In this document: in pieces, positions 15,025 through 24,190 of the stretch | How the letters are laid out: every line of letters begins with the position of its first letter | Position numbering within the stretch: position 1 is the stretch's first letter | Assembly: GCA_005882985.1 (NCBI GenBank) | Contig: VBEJ01000114.1 | Span: 1-37,282, forward strand | Origin: Chloroflexota bacterium | Lineage (GTDB): Bacteria; Chloroflexota; Dehalococcoidia; SM23-28-2; RBG-16-64-32 | DNA length: 37,282 bases | Direction: 5' to 3' | Made by a program: the position numbers and the translations under genes | Notes under the pieces: generated by a model | Databases searched by the model: none | What the model was told of the DNA's origin: nothing | What the model saw: only the letters and a program-made list of their open reading frames with translations

Positions 15025-15747
15025 ATGCCGGACCTCACGATCCTTGATCTAGTCGCCAACAACACCCTGAGCGCCCGTATCGCTGCGGCGCTTTGGGCGG
15101 CGATGGACGCCCGACTGTCTTTCGTTCTAACGGCCGTGCCACGCTTCGCGGGCAAGTCCAACCTTATGAACGCAGTTATCGGCTTGCTCCCTCCGGATGT
15201 TCCGGTGCACCGTCTGGACGGCAGCCGCGAGCAGATGCTCCGGCTGAAAGATGAAGCGAGCGGCGGCTATCTCGTAGTGGCAGAGATCAGCCAGGCACCT
15301 GTGCAGGGCTACATTTGGGCAGAACCAGTCCGTGATCTATTCGAAACGCTGGCCGCCGGCTACTCACTGGCGACCGCCCTCCACGCGCCGGACCTTCCGG
15401 GCGCCTTCGACGTCCTCTGTCGCGAGAACGGTGTGAGTGATGAAGCGGCTTCGCGCTTGAACCTGGTGCTCTACCTTAGCCGCTTCGGAGATGACCCCGA
15501 CTCCTTCTGGCGCCGGCTGGCGGAGGTGAGCGAGGTCGATGGCGTCTCAGACGGCCGGCCGAATGCCCGCCTTCTATTCCGCTGGCGCGAAAGAGATGAC
15601 AGTTTTGAGGACGTCGAGCCGTCCCGCCTGCTTACCATCGGCTCGGCCGCGCTGGACGCCCGTGCCCGTGCAATTGGGGCCTGCGTCCGCTCCGGCCGCA
15701 CCGATGCGGCAACGCTGTCGGAACTGGTCCGGAAGAACAGTCGTTAA
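15025..15747 (+). CDS. VirB11/CpaF-like secretion ATPase homologue with degenerate P-loop
   Basis: About 240 residues. The segment VPRFAGKSNLMNAVIGLLPP (~38-57) aligns by eye with the Walker A helix of VirB11/CpaF ATPases (GxxGSGKTTLLNAL), but the glycine-rich part is VPRFAGKS. Later, YSLATALHAPDLPGAFDVL resembles the family's G-S/A-xTxHAN-x-P-x-x-A box, and LVLYLSRFGDD plus EVSEVDGV resemble the C-terminal strands. It is a lone half-ATPase with no secretion partners nearby, directly downstream of ribH. ATP hydrolysis is doubtful. Start ATG 15025; a TTG at 15019 overlapping the ribH stop is an alternative. The homology call is by motif memory only. Confidence 0.55.
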   Translation: MPDLTILDLVANNTLSARIAAALWAAMDARLSFVLTAVPRFAGKSNLMNAVIGLLPPDVPVHRLDGSREQMLRLKDEASGGYLVVAEISQAPVQGYIWAEPVRDLFETLAAGYSLATALHAPDLPGAFDVLCRENGVSDEAASRLNLVLYLSRFGDDPDSFWRRLAEVSEVDGVSDGRPNARLLFRWRERDDSFEDVEPSRLLTIGSAALDARARAIGACVRSGRTDAATLSELVRKNSR

Positions 15748-15799
15748 ACAGCAAGACAGGTGCGAGACCCGCCCCTACTGTTGTGGTGTCTCCTGGCCC

Positions 15800-16870
15800 C
15801 TATTTCCGGCAGATGTAATACGCGTTCAAGATGTCGCCCTCGACGTGCTCAACGTCGATCTGGGTGAAGCCCGCCTCAGTTAGAAGCTCACGCGCTTTCT
15901 GCTCGCCCCACACTGTCCCAAGGCCCTCGCCGTTCAGCGCGAGAGAAACCGTCATGCAGTGCATTGTCGATACTCCGTAGAGCATCGGTGCGAGCGGGTG
16001 TTCCATGTTTTCCTCGAGGTTGCTTGACGCCTGGATGTCGACGCAGAGGAACACCCCGTCCGGCTTCAGCGCGCGGGAGATGTTCGCGAGCACCTTGCGC
16101 GGCTGGGCCTGATCGTGAATCGCATCGAAGACGGTGATCAGGTCGTACTTTGCGGTCTCGTTCAGCTCCGCAGCGTCCTTTTCCTCGAAACGGGCATTCG
16201 TCAGGCCCAGCTGCTTCGCCTCGGACTTGCCGGCAGAGATTCCCTCGCGGGAGAAGTCGTAGCCGGTGAAGCGGCTGTTCGGGAATGCTTTGGCCATCAG
16301 GTTTATGGCGTGGCCCTGCCCGCAGCCAACGTCCGCAACATCGATACCCGCCTTCAACCGCTCGATGAGGCCTGGCACGAGGGGCAGGGTAACGTCGATA
16401 AGAGTGGCGTCGAATACCTGGGCGCTCTCTTCGGCCATCATCCTCTGGAATGCGGGGTAGGCGGAATACGGGACGCCGCTGCCCTTCCGGAAGCACTCGA
16501 CGATCTGGTCCTCGACGTTCCCCATGAGCGCTGCGAACTGAAGGAACGCTGCTAGGTTGTTTGGCCCTGCCGCTCGCGTGATAGAGACCGCGTGCTCCGG
16601 CGGCAAACGGTACGTCTTGTTCGACGGGACGTACTCGATGATACGGCCGGTCACCATCGCGCCTAGCCACTCGCGAATGTAGCGCTCATTGAGCCCGGTG
16701 GCGTCCGCAATCTCCTGGCTGGTCGATGGCGGTAGCCCGGCCATCTTGTCGAAGAGCCCGGTGCGGTGCCCGATGCTAGTCATGAACGCGAGTATTCCGC
16801 CGTTGAGTATCCCAACCATCTGTCCGCCGAAAGCCTCAGCCTTCGCCTGATCGATTGTCTCTGTCGTCAT
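15800..16870 (-). CDS. winged-helix plus SAM-dependent methyltransferase
   Basis: 356 residues with two parts: an N-terminal winged-helix/dimerisation region (~1-95; [20 protein letters not shown] is the helix-turn-helix-like part) and a class I methyltransferase core, with motif [10 protein letters not shown] (178-186), acidic residue after strand 2 (GYDFS), [11 protein letters not shown] (motif IV region) and [11 protein letters not shown]. The same architecture occurs in Rv2258c-type proteins and O-methyltransferases of natural-product pathways. Substrate unknown. GGAGGT lies 9 nt before the ATG. A half-conserved CRP-like sequence (16936-16951) lies about 70 bp upstream. Confidence 0.83.
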   Translation of the reverse strand: MTTETIDQAKAEAFGGQMVGILNGGILAFMTSIGHRTGLFDKMAGLPPSTSQEIADATGLNERYIREWLGAMVTGRIIEYVPSNKTYRLPPEHAVSITRAAGPNNLAAFLQFAALMGNVEDQIVECFRKGSGVPYSAYPAFQRMMAEESAQVFDATLIDVTLPLVPGLIERLKAGIDVADVGCGQGHAINLMAKAFPNSRFTGYDFSREGISAGKSEAKQLGLTNARFEEKDAAELNETAKYDLITVFDAIHDQAQPRKVLANISRALKPDGVFLCVDIQASSNLEENMEHPLAPMLYGVSTMHCMTVSLALNGEGLGTVWGEQKARELLTEAGFTQIDVEHVEGDILNAYYICRK

Positions 16871-16986
16871 TTCGGTGTACCTCCTTGCAGCATCTTGCAG
16901 TCCGGTAGCTTACCACTGCCACCGCCCGGTTGGAATATGCGCCTGGTCACACAGACTGATCATTTGCGCCCGGTCTGCACGCTCGG

Positions 16987-17508
16987 TCATCGTCGCACTC
17001 CTTGCCCTTCGCCCCTTTCGAGTTCGAAGAACACGTAGTCCAGCTCGCGCATTGGCTTACCGAGAGAGGCCATCGCCATCGCCGTCTCCGCCCGGTGATG
17101 CGTCCCGTGGTTCACGACGTGCGCCATCAGCTGCCAGATGACGCGCTCGTGAGGCCGGCCGGCGCTGTCCTTGTACGCGAGGATCTCGTCCAGCCGATCG
17201 TCGATTAGAGACGAGACGAATGCGCGCAAGCGATCATGTGATTCCGCGAACGCCTCGCGGATCGTGCTCAGGCCGCGCGTCTTCTGGAATTCGAGCACCG
17301 GCCTCCGATTCGACCCACCCATCCAACGCTCCAGCCAAATCACCTGCGCTCCCATGATATGAGCGAGGTTGCCCTCGACGCTCTCGAAGCTGGCACCCTG
17401 CTTGCGCGAGAACTCATCCTCGGTAAGCGCCGCCGCGGCATCCAGGACGTGGTTGTTCGCCCACTCGTTGTACTCGTATAGCCCGCGTATAAGCTCAAGC
17501 TTGCTCAC
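16987..17508 (-). CDS. DinB family protein
   Basis: 173 residues from GTG 17508. It has the DinB four-helix-bundle pattern: LYEYNEWANNHVLDAA at the N-terminus, the first metal His in GNLAHIMGAQ (His50), and the second pair in VVNHGTHHRAE. These three His are the usual DinB metal triad. Members include bacillithiol and mycothiol transferases; the partner thiol here is not known. The GTG overlaps the stop of the VOC gene upstream (GTGA, 17505-17508) and GGAG sits 8 nt before it, which decides this start over the open upstream extension. Last gene of the minus-strand run. Confidence 0.82.
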   Translation of the reverse strand: MSKLELIRGLYEYNEWANNHVLDAAAALTEDEFSRKQGASFESVEGNLAHIMGAQVIWLERWMGGSNRRPVLEFQKTRGLSTIREAFAESHDRLRAFVSSLIDDRLDEILAYKDSAGRPHERVIWQLMAHVVNHGTHHRAETAMAMASLGKPMRELDYVFFELERGEGQGVRR

Positions 17509-17957
17509 GAAGCCGTCTCCTTGTCGGTGAGCACGCCGATTGCCCAGACATAACCGTCCGGGTCCTCCACGATCACCTCGCGCCATCCGTGGCCCTTGGT
17601 CGTTGCCGCCCTCACGATAGCGCCTCCGGATTCCCGCGCGCGCTTCTCAACCCTGTCCGGGTCGAGCCCCAGGAGACGCAACTCCGCGCCCAGACCACGC
17701 GCCTCGCCGTCGGCCAGGCGCGGGTACCAGGGATGAGCGTCGTACGCGTGGTCCGCGTGGAGCTGCACCTCCGCGCCGCCGATCTTGAGCGCGCCGAAAT
17801 CGACGTCCGCGTAATGTACGAAGGCGTCCAGCACCTCTCGATAAAAACGAAGAGAGGTCTCGATATCGCGTACGAGCAAATTGACGCTGAAAGGAGGCAG
17901 AAGCCGTCCGAAGTCGGCGCCGCTAATCCACGGCTCGCCGGTGCGCTTCTTGGTCAC
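17505..17957 (-). CDS. VOC (glyoxalase/bleomycin resistance) superfamily protein
   Basis: 150 residues from GTG 17957, with GGAGAGG 5 nt upstream. The fold signature is visible: FSVNLLVRDIETSLRFYREVL (first beta-alpha-beta), DFGALKIGGAEVQLHAD (metal-site strand) and VIVEDPDGYVWAIGV at the end, as in paired VOC modules. Potential metal ligands include the His of VQLHAD and the acidic residue near DPDGY. Function is probably conjugation or isomerisation of a small electrophile, but the substrate is unknown. It overlaps the DinB gene by 4 bp. Confidence 0.8.
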   Translation of the reverse strand: MTKKRTGEPWISGADFGRLLPPFSVNLLVRDIETSLRFYREVLDAFVHYADVDFGALKIGGAEVQLHADHAYDAHPWYPRLADGEARGLGAELRLLGLDPDRVEKRARESGGAIVRAATTKGHGWREVIVEDPDGYVWAIGVLTDKETAS

Positions 17958-17983
17958 AGCCGCCTCTCCATATAGCGCGGATA

Positions 17984-18423
17984 CTATGCGAACCCAAGGT
18001 TCTCGTACAATGAGCGCGCAGCATCCGACGTATGCAGGAAGACCAGCTGGGCGCCTTGCTGCTGCGCGTAGCCGATCGTTGCAATGAGAATCGCGGTTGC
18101 AACGCCTCTGCTGCGCCAGGCCGGGATGGTGTAAACGTTTGTCACATAAGCCTCGCTTCGAGAAAACGATGATCGGCCCGGCGGCCGGCTGACGAACGAA
18201 AGCCCGCTTGTCGCGATGATGCACCCCTGGCTTCTGCGACAAATATGATGAATACGTCCGCGGGCATGCTTTCTGCGAAGTAGCGACGGCAGGCTTCGCC
18301 GACAGTGGCCCAATCCACGCGGTTCTCGTGGGCGTCGTTCTCGCTCTGCAGCGCCAGGCGCAACTCGACGAGCGCCTCGATGTCATCCGTTGTGGCGCGC
18401 CGGATCGTGAACGGCTCGCTCAC
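17984..18423 (-). pseudogene. GNAT acetyltransferase with a frameshift
   Basis: The N-terminal half reads from GTG 18423 as EPFTIRRATTDDIEALVELR ... FIIFVAEARG, a typical GNAT opening. The C-terminal half is in a different frame: IIATSGLSFVSR, VTNVYTIPAWRSRGVATAIL (acetyl-CoA motif A) and ARSLYENLGFA. The two halves join if one base is added in the C4 run (G4 on the coding strand) at 18224-18227. This is either a real one-base deletion or a homopolymer read error; if an error, the protein is an ordinary ~146-residue GNAT enzyme. The GTG overlaps the upstream DUF1232 stop (GTGA), as expected for a genuine member of this run. Confidence 0.8.
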
Positions 18424-18839
18424 CGGCGCGCGGTTTCCAGAGGCTTGGACTGGCGTGCCTTCTCTTCGTACCGCCCGACATGTTCTTCGAGGATATGACG
18501 CGGGACTGAGCGCAGAAGGAGACCAGCACCGACGATGACGATGAGAATGTCGTCGAGGTAGCCGATCACAGGGATGAAGTCCGGCAGCAGGTCGATCGGC
18601 GAGGCGATGTAGAGCACCAGTGCCAGCGCGATGATCCTCGGGGCGATGGGAATTCGGTCGTCGCTGATCAGCGAACCGGCCAGCGAGACCTTGTCGAGAA
18701 ACGGCAGCTTCGCGATCCGCTTCGCGAGCTTCTTCTCGTCGGAGCGCTGGATTCGCCACCACATGAAGGCGGCGAGGGCGATGAGCAGGAGCAGGCCCGC
18801 GCCAATAACGGCAAGCGAGACCCAGACGAACTCCTCCAT
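18420..18839 (-). CDS. DUF1232 (YkvA-type) membrane protein
   Basis: About 139 residues. An N-terminal transmembrane helix (VWVSLAVIGAGLLLLIALAAF) is followed by a basic linker and the DUF1232 hallmark YIASPIDLLPDFIPVIGYLDD around residues 80-100, then another hydrophobic segment. The family has no established biochemical function. Start ATG 18839 is preferred; a GTG at 18845 is in frame. There is no Shine-Dalgarno, but TAAAAT ends 6 nt upstream, so this gene may also start from a leaderless mRNA. Its stop overlaps the start of the GNAT gene. Confidence 0.85.
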   Translation of the reverse strand: MEEFVWVSLAVIGAGLLLLIALAAFMWWRIQRSDEKKLAKRIAKLPFLDKVSLAGSLISDDRIPIAPRIIALALVLYIASPIDLLPDFIPVIGYLDDILIVIVGAGLLLRSVPRHILEEHVGRYEEKARQSKPLETARR

Positions 18840-18879
18840 ACGCACATTTTACAGTGGACAAGCGGGACTAGGCGTGAGG

Positions 18880-19452
18880 TCAGGCATTCGTGCGCGTCCG
18901 CAAATAGGCAAGCACCTCTTCCGCGTTCTTGTCCGGCGGGAACACCGGGTAGAATACCTTCCCGATCCGCCCGTCCGACGTTACCAAGGTTAGGCGCCTG
19001 ATGAGCCTCATGCCCCCCGCCTCGAACGTCGGCAACCCTAGCGCCTCGGTAAGCACGAAGTCCGAATCGCTTAGCAACGGGTAAGGCAGCTTCGTCCGTT
19101 CCGCGAACTCGCGCTGGTATTCGGTGTCCTGTGCGCTCACTCCGAATACGCGGACGCTGAGCGCCTCGAACTCGCCGTGGTGGTCGCGAAAGGCGCAAGA
19201 CTGCGGGGTGCAGCCGCGGGCGCCGGTGATATCATCCCAGCCGGGAATCGGCGGCTCGTCCGGTCGCCCCGAGCGTGGATAGAAGAAGAACACGGTCCTG
19301 CCGCTACACGATGCCTCGGCGAGGTTGACTGTTGCGCCAAGCGTCGAGGGAAGCGAGACCACCGGCATCTCCAGGCCGGGGAGGTGCTCGCACGCGCCGT
19401 CATCGATGGGGACCGGCAAATCCGGCGGTAGTTCGTAGAGATTGCGCTTCAT
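18880..19452 (-). CDS. peroxiredoxin (AhpC/TSA-type redoxin)
   Basis: 190 residues. It opens LYELPPDLPVPIDDGACEHL, has the thioredoxin-fold strand TVFFFYPRSGRP, and then GARGCTPQSCAFRDHH (~78-93), where the second Cys is the likely peroxidatic residue with the first Cys five positions earlier as possible partner, as in PrxQ/BCP-like enzymes. The C-terminus (VFYPVFPPDKNAEEVLAYL) is family-like. It would reduce peroxides with a thiol donor. It follows the dehalogenase gene after 47 bp and probably shares its transcript; the context suggests a detoxification operon (inference). Confidence 0.85.
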   Translation of the reverse strand: MKRNLYELPPDLPVPIDDGACEHLPGLEMPVVSLPSTLGATVNLAEASCSGRTVFFFYPRSGRPDEPPIPGWDDITGARGCTPQSCAFRDHHGEFEALSVRVFGVSAQDTEYQREFAERTKLPYPLLSDSDFVLTEALGLPTFEAGGMRLIRRLTLVTSDGRIGKVFYPVFPPDKNAEEVLAYLRTRTNA

Positions 19453-19494
19453 GTTTGGCGTTCACCGGTGGGTCGCTTGCGAGCAGCTCAGCTA

Positions 19495-20482
<988 letters not shown>

Positions 20483-20537
20483 AGCACCCCGCCTGAAGGC
20501 TCACCGAGAGCCGAATCCAAAGAGGAGGAGAAGATAG

Positions 20538-20978
20538 ATGGCAGTAAATCCCACCCCTGCGGAATACGGCAGCGTCACGCCCTACTTGGTGGTAAACGGC
20601 GCATCCGGTCTACTCGACTTTGCGAAGCAGACGTTCGGCGCCCAAGAGCTCATGAGCATGCCGGGGCCCGGCGGGACAATCGGGCACGCCGAGATGCGGA
20701 TCGGCGACGACATCGTCATGCTCGCCGACGCCGGACCCGAGAACCCCGCTCGTTCCGCCGCCCTCGTCCTATACGTCAACGACTGCGACTCGACTTACCG
20801 GAAGGCGCTCGACGCCGGCGGGACCACGGAGATGGAGCCGGAGGACCAGTTCTACGGAGACCGGCGCGCCGGCGTGAACGCTTTCGGTATTAGCTGGTGG
20901 ATTCACACGCACGTTGAGGACGTCTCGCCGGAAGAAATGCAGAAGCGCATGGCGGCGATGATGCCTGCCGGCAGCTGA
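20538..20978 (+). CDS. VOC family protein (PhnB-like)
   Basis: 146 residues of the single-chain PhnB/glyoxalase-like VOC type: SVTPYLVVNGASGLLDFAKQTFGAQE at the N-terminus (first 20 residues of that block are the usual beta-alpha unit), GHAEMRIGDDIVMLAD, ALVLYVNDCDSTYRKALDAG, and a final strand with the FYGDRRAGV-FG box that normally reads W-G-D-R. Function unknown, probably binding or modifying a small molecule. GAGGAGGAG precedes the ATG. Divergent from the haloalkane dehalogenase. Confidence 0.83.
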   Translation: MAVNPTPAEYGSVTPYLVVNGASGLLDFAKQTFGAQELMSMPGPGGTIGHAEMRIGDDIVMLADAGPENPARSAALVLYVNDCDSTYRKALDAGGTTEMEPEDQFYGDRRAGVNAFGISWWIHTHVEDVSPEEMQKRMAAMMPAGS

Positions 20979-21012
20979 TCTTGGAGCCGACGTAGCTCGC
21001 CCGCCCGGTTGG

Positions 21013-22876
21013 TTAGCCCCCAAATAAGACTGTTCGCGGGTCCTCCGCGACGTTCGCGCCATTCACGCGCAGATGCCGCGTGTTGAACCGCTCGTGTTCC
21101 ACGCGGACGATTAGTGAGTCCGGCTCCTCGCCCACCGGCAGGGGTAGGCCGGCCACCCCGAAGGCATCGGTCTTCGAGTCGGCAAGGACGCGGGAATGCG
21201 CGCCGATCACATGGACGTCAGCCCCGGCCACCGGCGGCTTCTCGCCGGAGGCGTCGGCGTCGTTCTCAAGGACGGTAACGTTCGCTGTCCGGCCGTCTGC
21301 CGACGTTTCGACTGTCACGTCCATATCGACAAGGTATATCAACGGTGACGTGACGACTGCTTTGATACCGGCGTCGAGGACAGCCTGCGCCGGGTCGGCG
21401 GCCAGCTCGACATCTGTCTGGGCCATCCCATGGTCCGCGCTGATTACGAAGAGCGTCGATTCGAACAGCCCCCGCCGGTCGAGCACCGAGAGGATCTTGC
21501 CGATGCGCTTGTCCGTTTCGACGAGCGCGTCGAGCATCGCCTTGTGGTGCGGTCCGTAGTCATGGCCAACTGCATCGGTAAGCGAGAACTCGTGGAAGGT
21601 AAACATCGGCGGGGGCTGACTATCGCCGTCGAAGAGCATCAGCGATTGCGAGAGCGCCTGGATGTCTGTGGCGGAATAGCGGTACACCTGCTCCTGGCCC
21701 TCCTCCTTCCAGCGCGGGTTCGTGTCGCCGCGGTTTTCGCGCGCCACTTCCCCCAGCCTCTCGCCGTCGACGAGCAGCCGCCGTTCGAGTGTTGCGTGCA
21801 GCGCGCCCCGGCCGCACGGCTCGTTCAGCGAAGCCGTGATTATACCTTTGCCGGTCGAGGCGTCCCATTTCCCGTATTCCCGGTGCAGCGCTTCGTACAG
21901 CGTCTCGACTTCGTCCGAGAGGTACTTTCCGGTCTCCCAGATGCTGCCCTGCGGCGTCACCACCTGCCGGGTTTCCCGCAGGTAGTAGGTCGGGTTCACG
22001 ATATCGTGGTGCCCGCACCAGGCCCCGCTGCCCAGCGCGTTGTGGCTCGGCCAGGTGATGGTCGGGAAGGTGGCGAAGACGCCGTACCGGAACATGACAC
22101 CTCGCTCGATGATCCTCGCGAGGTTCGGGATCGATTCACGGTCGTGTTCGAGCCGCTCCTTCAGCTCGGTATTGCTCAGCCCGTCCAGCAGGAGTATGTA
22201 GACCCGCTCGGGCCGTCCGCCGTCTCCTTCCTCATTTCCCGACGCCGGGCCCCGAAAAGACGAGTGGCGCGCGGGATTGGACGACATCGAGGGCGCCGTG
22301 CTGCCCAGGCTGCCTTCCGAACGCGTACGACTTCGGGCTGATCACAATATCGGGCGCGTTGGGGCTGTCGAAGAGTTGCGCGATGCGTTCGTACCCTAGC
22401 GGATAGGACATTTGCTCCGGCTCGATAAACGCCTTCGCCGGGTCGGTCCCGGAGAAGCCCGACCGTGCGGCCGCCTCCAGCTCTTCCGCCTTCGTCGAAA
22501 GCGCCGTCGGGTCCTGGTCGGCGATCGGGTTGTCGCCGACCTGATCGATCACGCGGTACCCGTATCCGCCCGCCGGAGCGAGAGAGCGGACGAAGCGCAT
22601 CATGCCTCGCTTCGACCAGACTTCGTACCAGCCAGTGTGCGACTCCTCCCACTCATCCTGAGGTATCCCAATCCGTTCGTGCTGAGCCTGTCGAAGCAGC
22701 GGGGCGCCATCGCCGGCGTCACGACGGTACGTCATTGCGAGGTCCACCTGATCGCTGCGCACCGGGTCGTTCAGAAGGGCGACGATCGCCCGGTTGCCGG
22801 ACTCCTCCTGGTGGTGGTCGAGGCCCTGTCCGCCGGCCCGCTCCGGCCCTGCGATTCGTTGTTCAACAGTAGTCAT
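21013..22876 (-). pseudogene. permuted alkaline phosphatase superfamily/type I phosphodiesterase gene, frame-disrupted
   Basis: Two halves lie in different frames. The first (ATG 22876 to stop near 22232) ends with PDIVISPKSYAFG, GQHGALDVVQSRAP and LVFSGPGV, which resembles the C-terminal metal-His part of alkaline-phosphatase-fold enzymes. The second (21013 to ~22230) starts with RPERVYILLLDGLS and contains PTITWPSHNA (nucleophile Thr), DAVGHDYGPHH and SADHGMAQ, the rest of the metal site. So the domain order appears circularly permuted. The second half has no ATG/GTG/TTG start before RPERVY, so the gene appears broken between GPGV and RPERVY, possibly with loss of a linker. A short dispersed repeat lies inside the first half (22673-22696). 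GGAGG lies 6 nt before ATG 22876. Confidence 0.7.
22673..22696. repeat. REP-like dispersed repeat inside the phosphatase gene
   Basis: The minus strand reads CTTCGACAGGCTCAGCACGA followed by ACGG, a sequence I know as a common dispersed repeat in many bacterial genomes. It is translated here as LRQAQHER within the first half of the phosphatase gene. Only one copy is in the window, so repeat status rests on prior knowledge. Confidence 0.5.
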
Positions 22877-22890
22877 AGGCGGCCTCCAAC

Positions 22891-22987
22891 TGTCATTCTG
22901 AGCGAGCGTCTGAGTCCAGCCGCTCGCTTGCCTCCACGCGCCTGACAGTGCACATCATCCGGTGGCAGAAGCGAAGAATCTCGGCGG
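22891..22987. repeat. split copy of a TGTCATTCTGAGCG...GAAGAATCTC dispersed repeat
   Basis: TGTCATTCTGAGCGAG (22891-22906) and GAAGCGAAGAATCTCGGCGG (22968-22987) are the two ends of a well-known short repeat, here separated by ~60 bp. It lies upstream of the broken phosphatase gene, in the largest intergenic gap of the window. Confidence 0.45.
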
Positions 22988-23035
22988 CTTGCTACCCGCA
23001 GGTGGGCGCTATTCTACAGCACGACGGAAATGTAG

Positions 23036-23057
23036 GTCGGGGTCTTCAGACCGCGAC
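23036..23057. repeat. imperfect hairpin, REP-like or terminator
   Basis: GTCGGGGTCT and AGACCGCGAC are 10-nt arms with one mismatch around a TC loop. It lies 31 bp beyond the DoxX stop on the minus strand, so it could end the nitroreductase-DoxX transcript, but no U-run follows. Confidence 0.45.
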
Positions 23058-23087
23058 GATGGAGCCGCACCCTAAGACGGCCGTATT

Positions 23088-23540
23088 TCACGCCGGTTCA
23101 TCCTTACGCGCGTCTTCCTCGCCGAGAACTACCGTTAGCGCCCCGATCATCAGCAACATCGGCAGCTCCCAGCCGCCTCCCCCGACCATGCCGTGGCCCC
23201 AATACGTGCGATAGATCGAGGCGCCGAGTTCCGCTGCGACCGCCAGGCCGGTCAGCCGCGTCTGTACCCCGAGCGCGAAGAGCGCGCCGCCGAAGCACTC
23301 GGTGCCGGCGAGCGCGTAGGCGAAGGCGCGCGGGTTGGGAACGCCGATCTCAGCGAGCCGTTCAGTGAAGCGGTCGATGCCGCCGCCCTCAATCCACTCC
23401 TGGTACTCTTGTCCCAGGTACTTCAGCGCGCTTTCGGGCACCTTGCGGTCCGGCCCGCCGAACAGCCGCGCGAAGCCGTGCACGAATAGCGTGCCGCCGA
23501 CAAGGACGCGAAGGGGGATCAACCGCGCTGGCGTGGCCAT
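23088..23540 (-). CDS. DoxX family membrane protein
   Basis: 150 residues with four hydrophobic segments and the DoxX pattern: PLRVLVGGTLFVHGFARLFGG at the N-terminus, a central ALAGTECFGGALFALGVQTRL, and a C-terminal helix before a charged tail. DoxX proteins are small four-helix membrane proteins, some tied to thiosulfate or redox stress pathways; role here unknown. A 1-bp gap separates ATG 23540 from the nitroreductase stop, so both are one transcription unit. The long amphipathic insert between helices 1 and 2 (about residues 30-65) is larger than in minimal members. Confidence 0.82.
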   Translation of the reverse strand: MATPARLIPLRVLVGGTLFVHGFARLFGGPDRKVPESALKYLGQEYQEWIEGGGIDRFTERLAEIGVPNPRAFAYALAGTECFGGALFALGVQTRLTGLAVAAELGASIYRTYWGHGMVGGGGWELPMLLMIGALTVVLGEEDARKDEPA

Positions 23541-23541
23541 C

Positions 23542-24105
23542 CTAGCCGCCTTGTTCCTTGCTCCTGACTCCTTGTTCCATTCCGCCCCACTTCTCCCACA
23601 TCACGTAGTCCTCCACGGGCAGCCGCTTTCTCCCCATCGACATCGGCACCGACGGCTCCGGATACCCGAGCGCGATGATTACGACCACGCGCCATCCCTT
23701 CCGCCCGCTCACCTCGCCCACCTCGTCCTGCGGCAGCCGAAGCTTCTCGATGATGCACGGCTGGTCGTGCACAGAGGTCGGGCAGGTGGCGATGCCTTGG
23801 TTCCACGCGGCGACCATGATGTTCTGCGCGGCGCGCCCGGCGTCGAAGTCGCTGCCGTCGGGCGCGCAGCAGACGGCGATGCCCGCCTGCGCCCCGAGCA
23901 GGGGTTGCGAGAACTTCCCGCACTCCGCGACCTCCTTCAGCCACTCGCGGTCGCGTATCACGACGAGGCGAACCGGCTGGGTGTTCTTGCTACTCCCCGC
24001 CATCCGCCCGGCCTGAAGGATGCGCTGAAGCACGACGTCCGGGATCGGCTGGTCCGTATAGGCCCGCGTGTCGCGCTTAGTCACGATCGCTTTGTGTGCG
24101 TCCAT
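23542..24105 (-). CDS. nitroreductase family FMN-dependent oxidoreductase
   Basis: 187 residues. It opens IVTKRDTRAYTDQPIP, the phosphate-binding R-x-x-R of FMN nitroreductases, followed by AGRMAGSSKNTQPVRLVVI and AAQNIMVAAWNQGIATCPTS, which are the usual FMN and dimer contacts. Members reduce nitro compounds, quinones or flavins with NAD(P)H. The last ~12 residues (GMEQGVRSKEQGG) come from a low-complexity DNA stretch (repeated TCCTTGTTCC on the plus strand at ~23550-23580), so the native end may have been extended by a simple repeat. AAGGAG lies 4 nt before ATG 24105. Upstream partner of DoxX. Confidence 0.86.
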   Translation of the reverse strand: MDAHKAIVTKRDTRAYTDQPIPDVVLQRILQAGRMAGSSKNTQPVRLVVIRDREWLKEVAECGKFSQPLLGAQAGIAVCCAPDGSDFDAGRAAQNIMVAAWNQGIATCPTSVHDQPCIIEKLRLPQDEVGEVSGRKGWRVVVIIALGYPEPSVPMSMGRKRLPVEDYVMWEKWGGMEQGVRSKEQGG

Positions 24106-24151
24106 GTGGCTCCTTGACGTATCAGTCCGGCCGGGGTGGACAAGTGGTACC

Positions 24152-24160
24152 TGCTACAAT
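24152..24160 (+). promoter_or_regulatory. extended -10 (TGC-TACAAT) of the holin-like gene
   Basis: TGCTACAAT, 30 nt before ATG 24191; no matching -35. One of four TGCTA-type extended -10 elements in the window. Confidence 0.45.
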
Positions 24161-24190
24161 ACCCCGCAAGTACACGGCAATTGCAAGCGC

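Noticed and set aside
16936-16951. Possible CRP site TATGC-N6-TCACA upstream of the methyltransferase
   Set aside because: Only one half-site matches the consensus. Too weak to claim without binding data.
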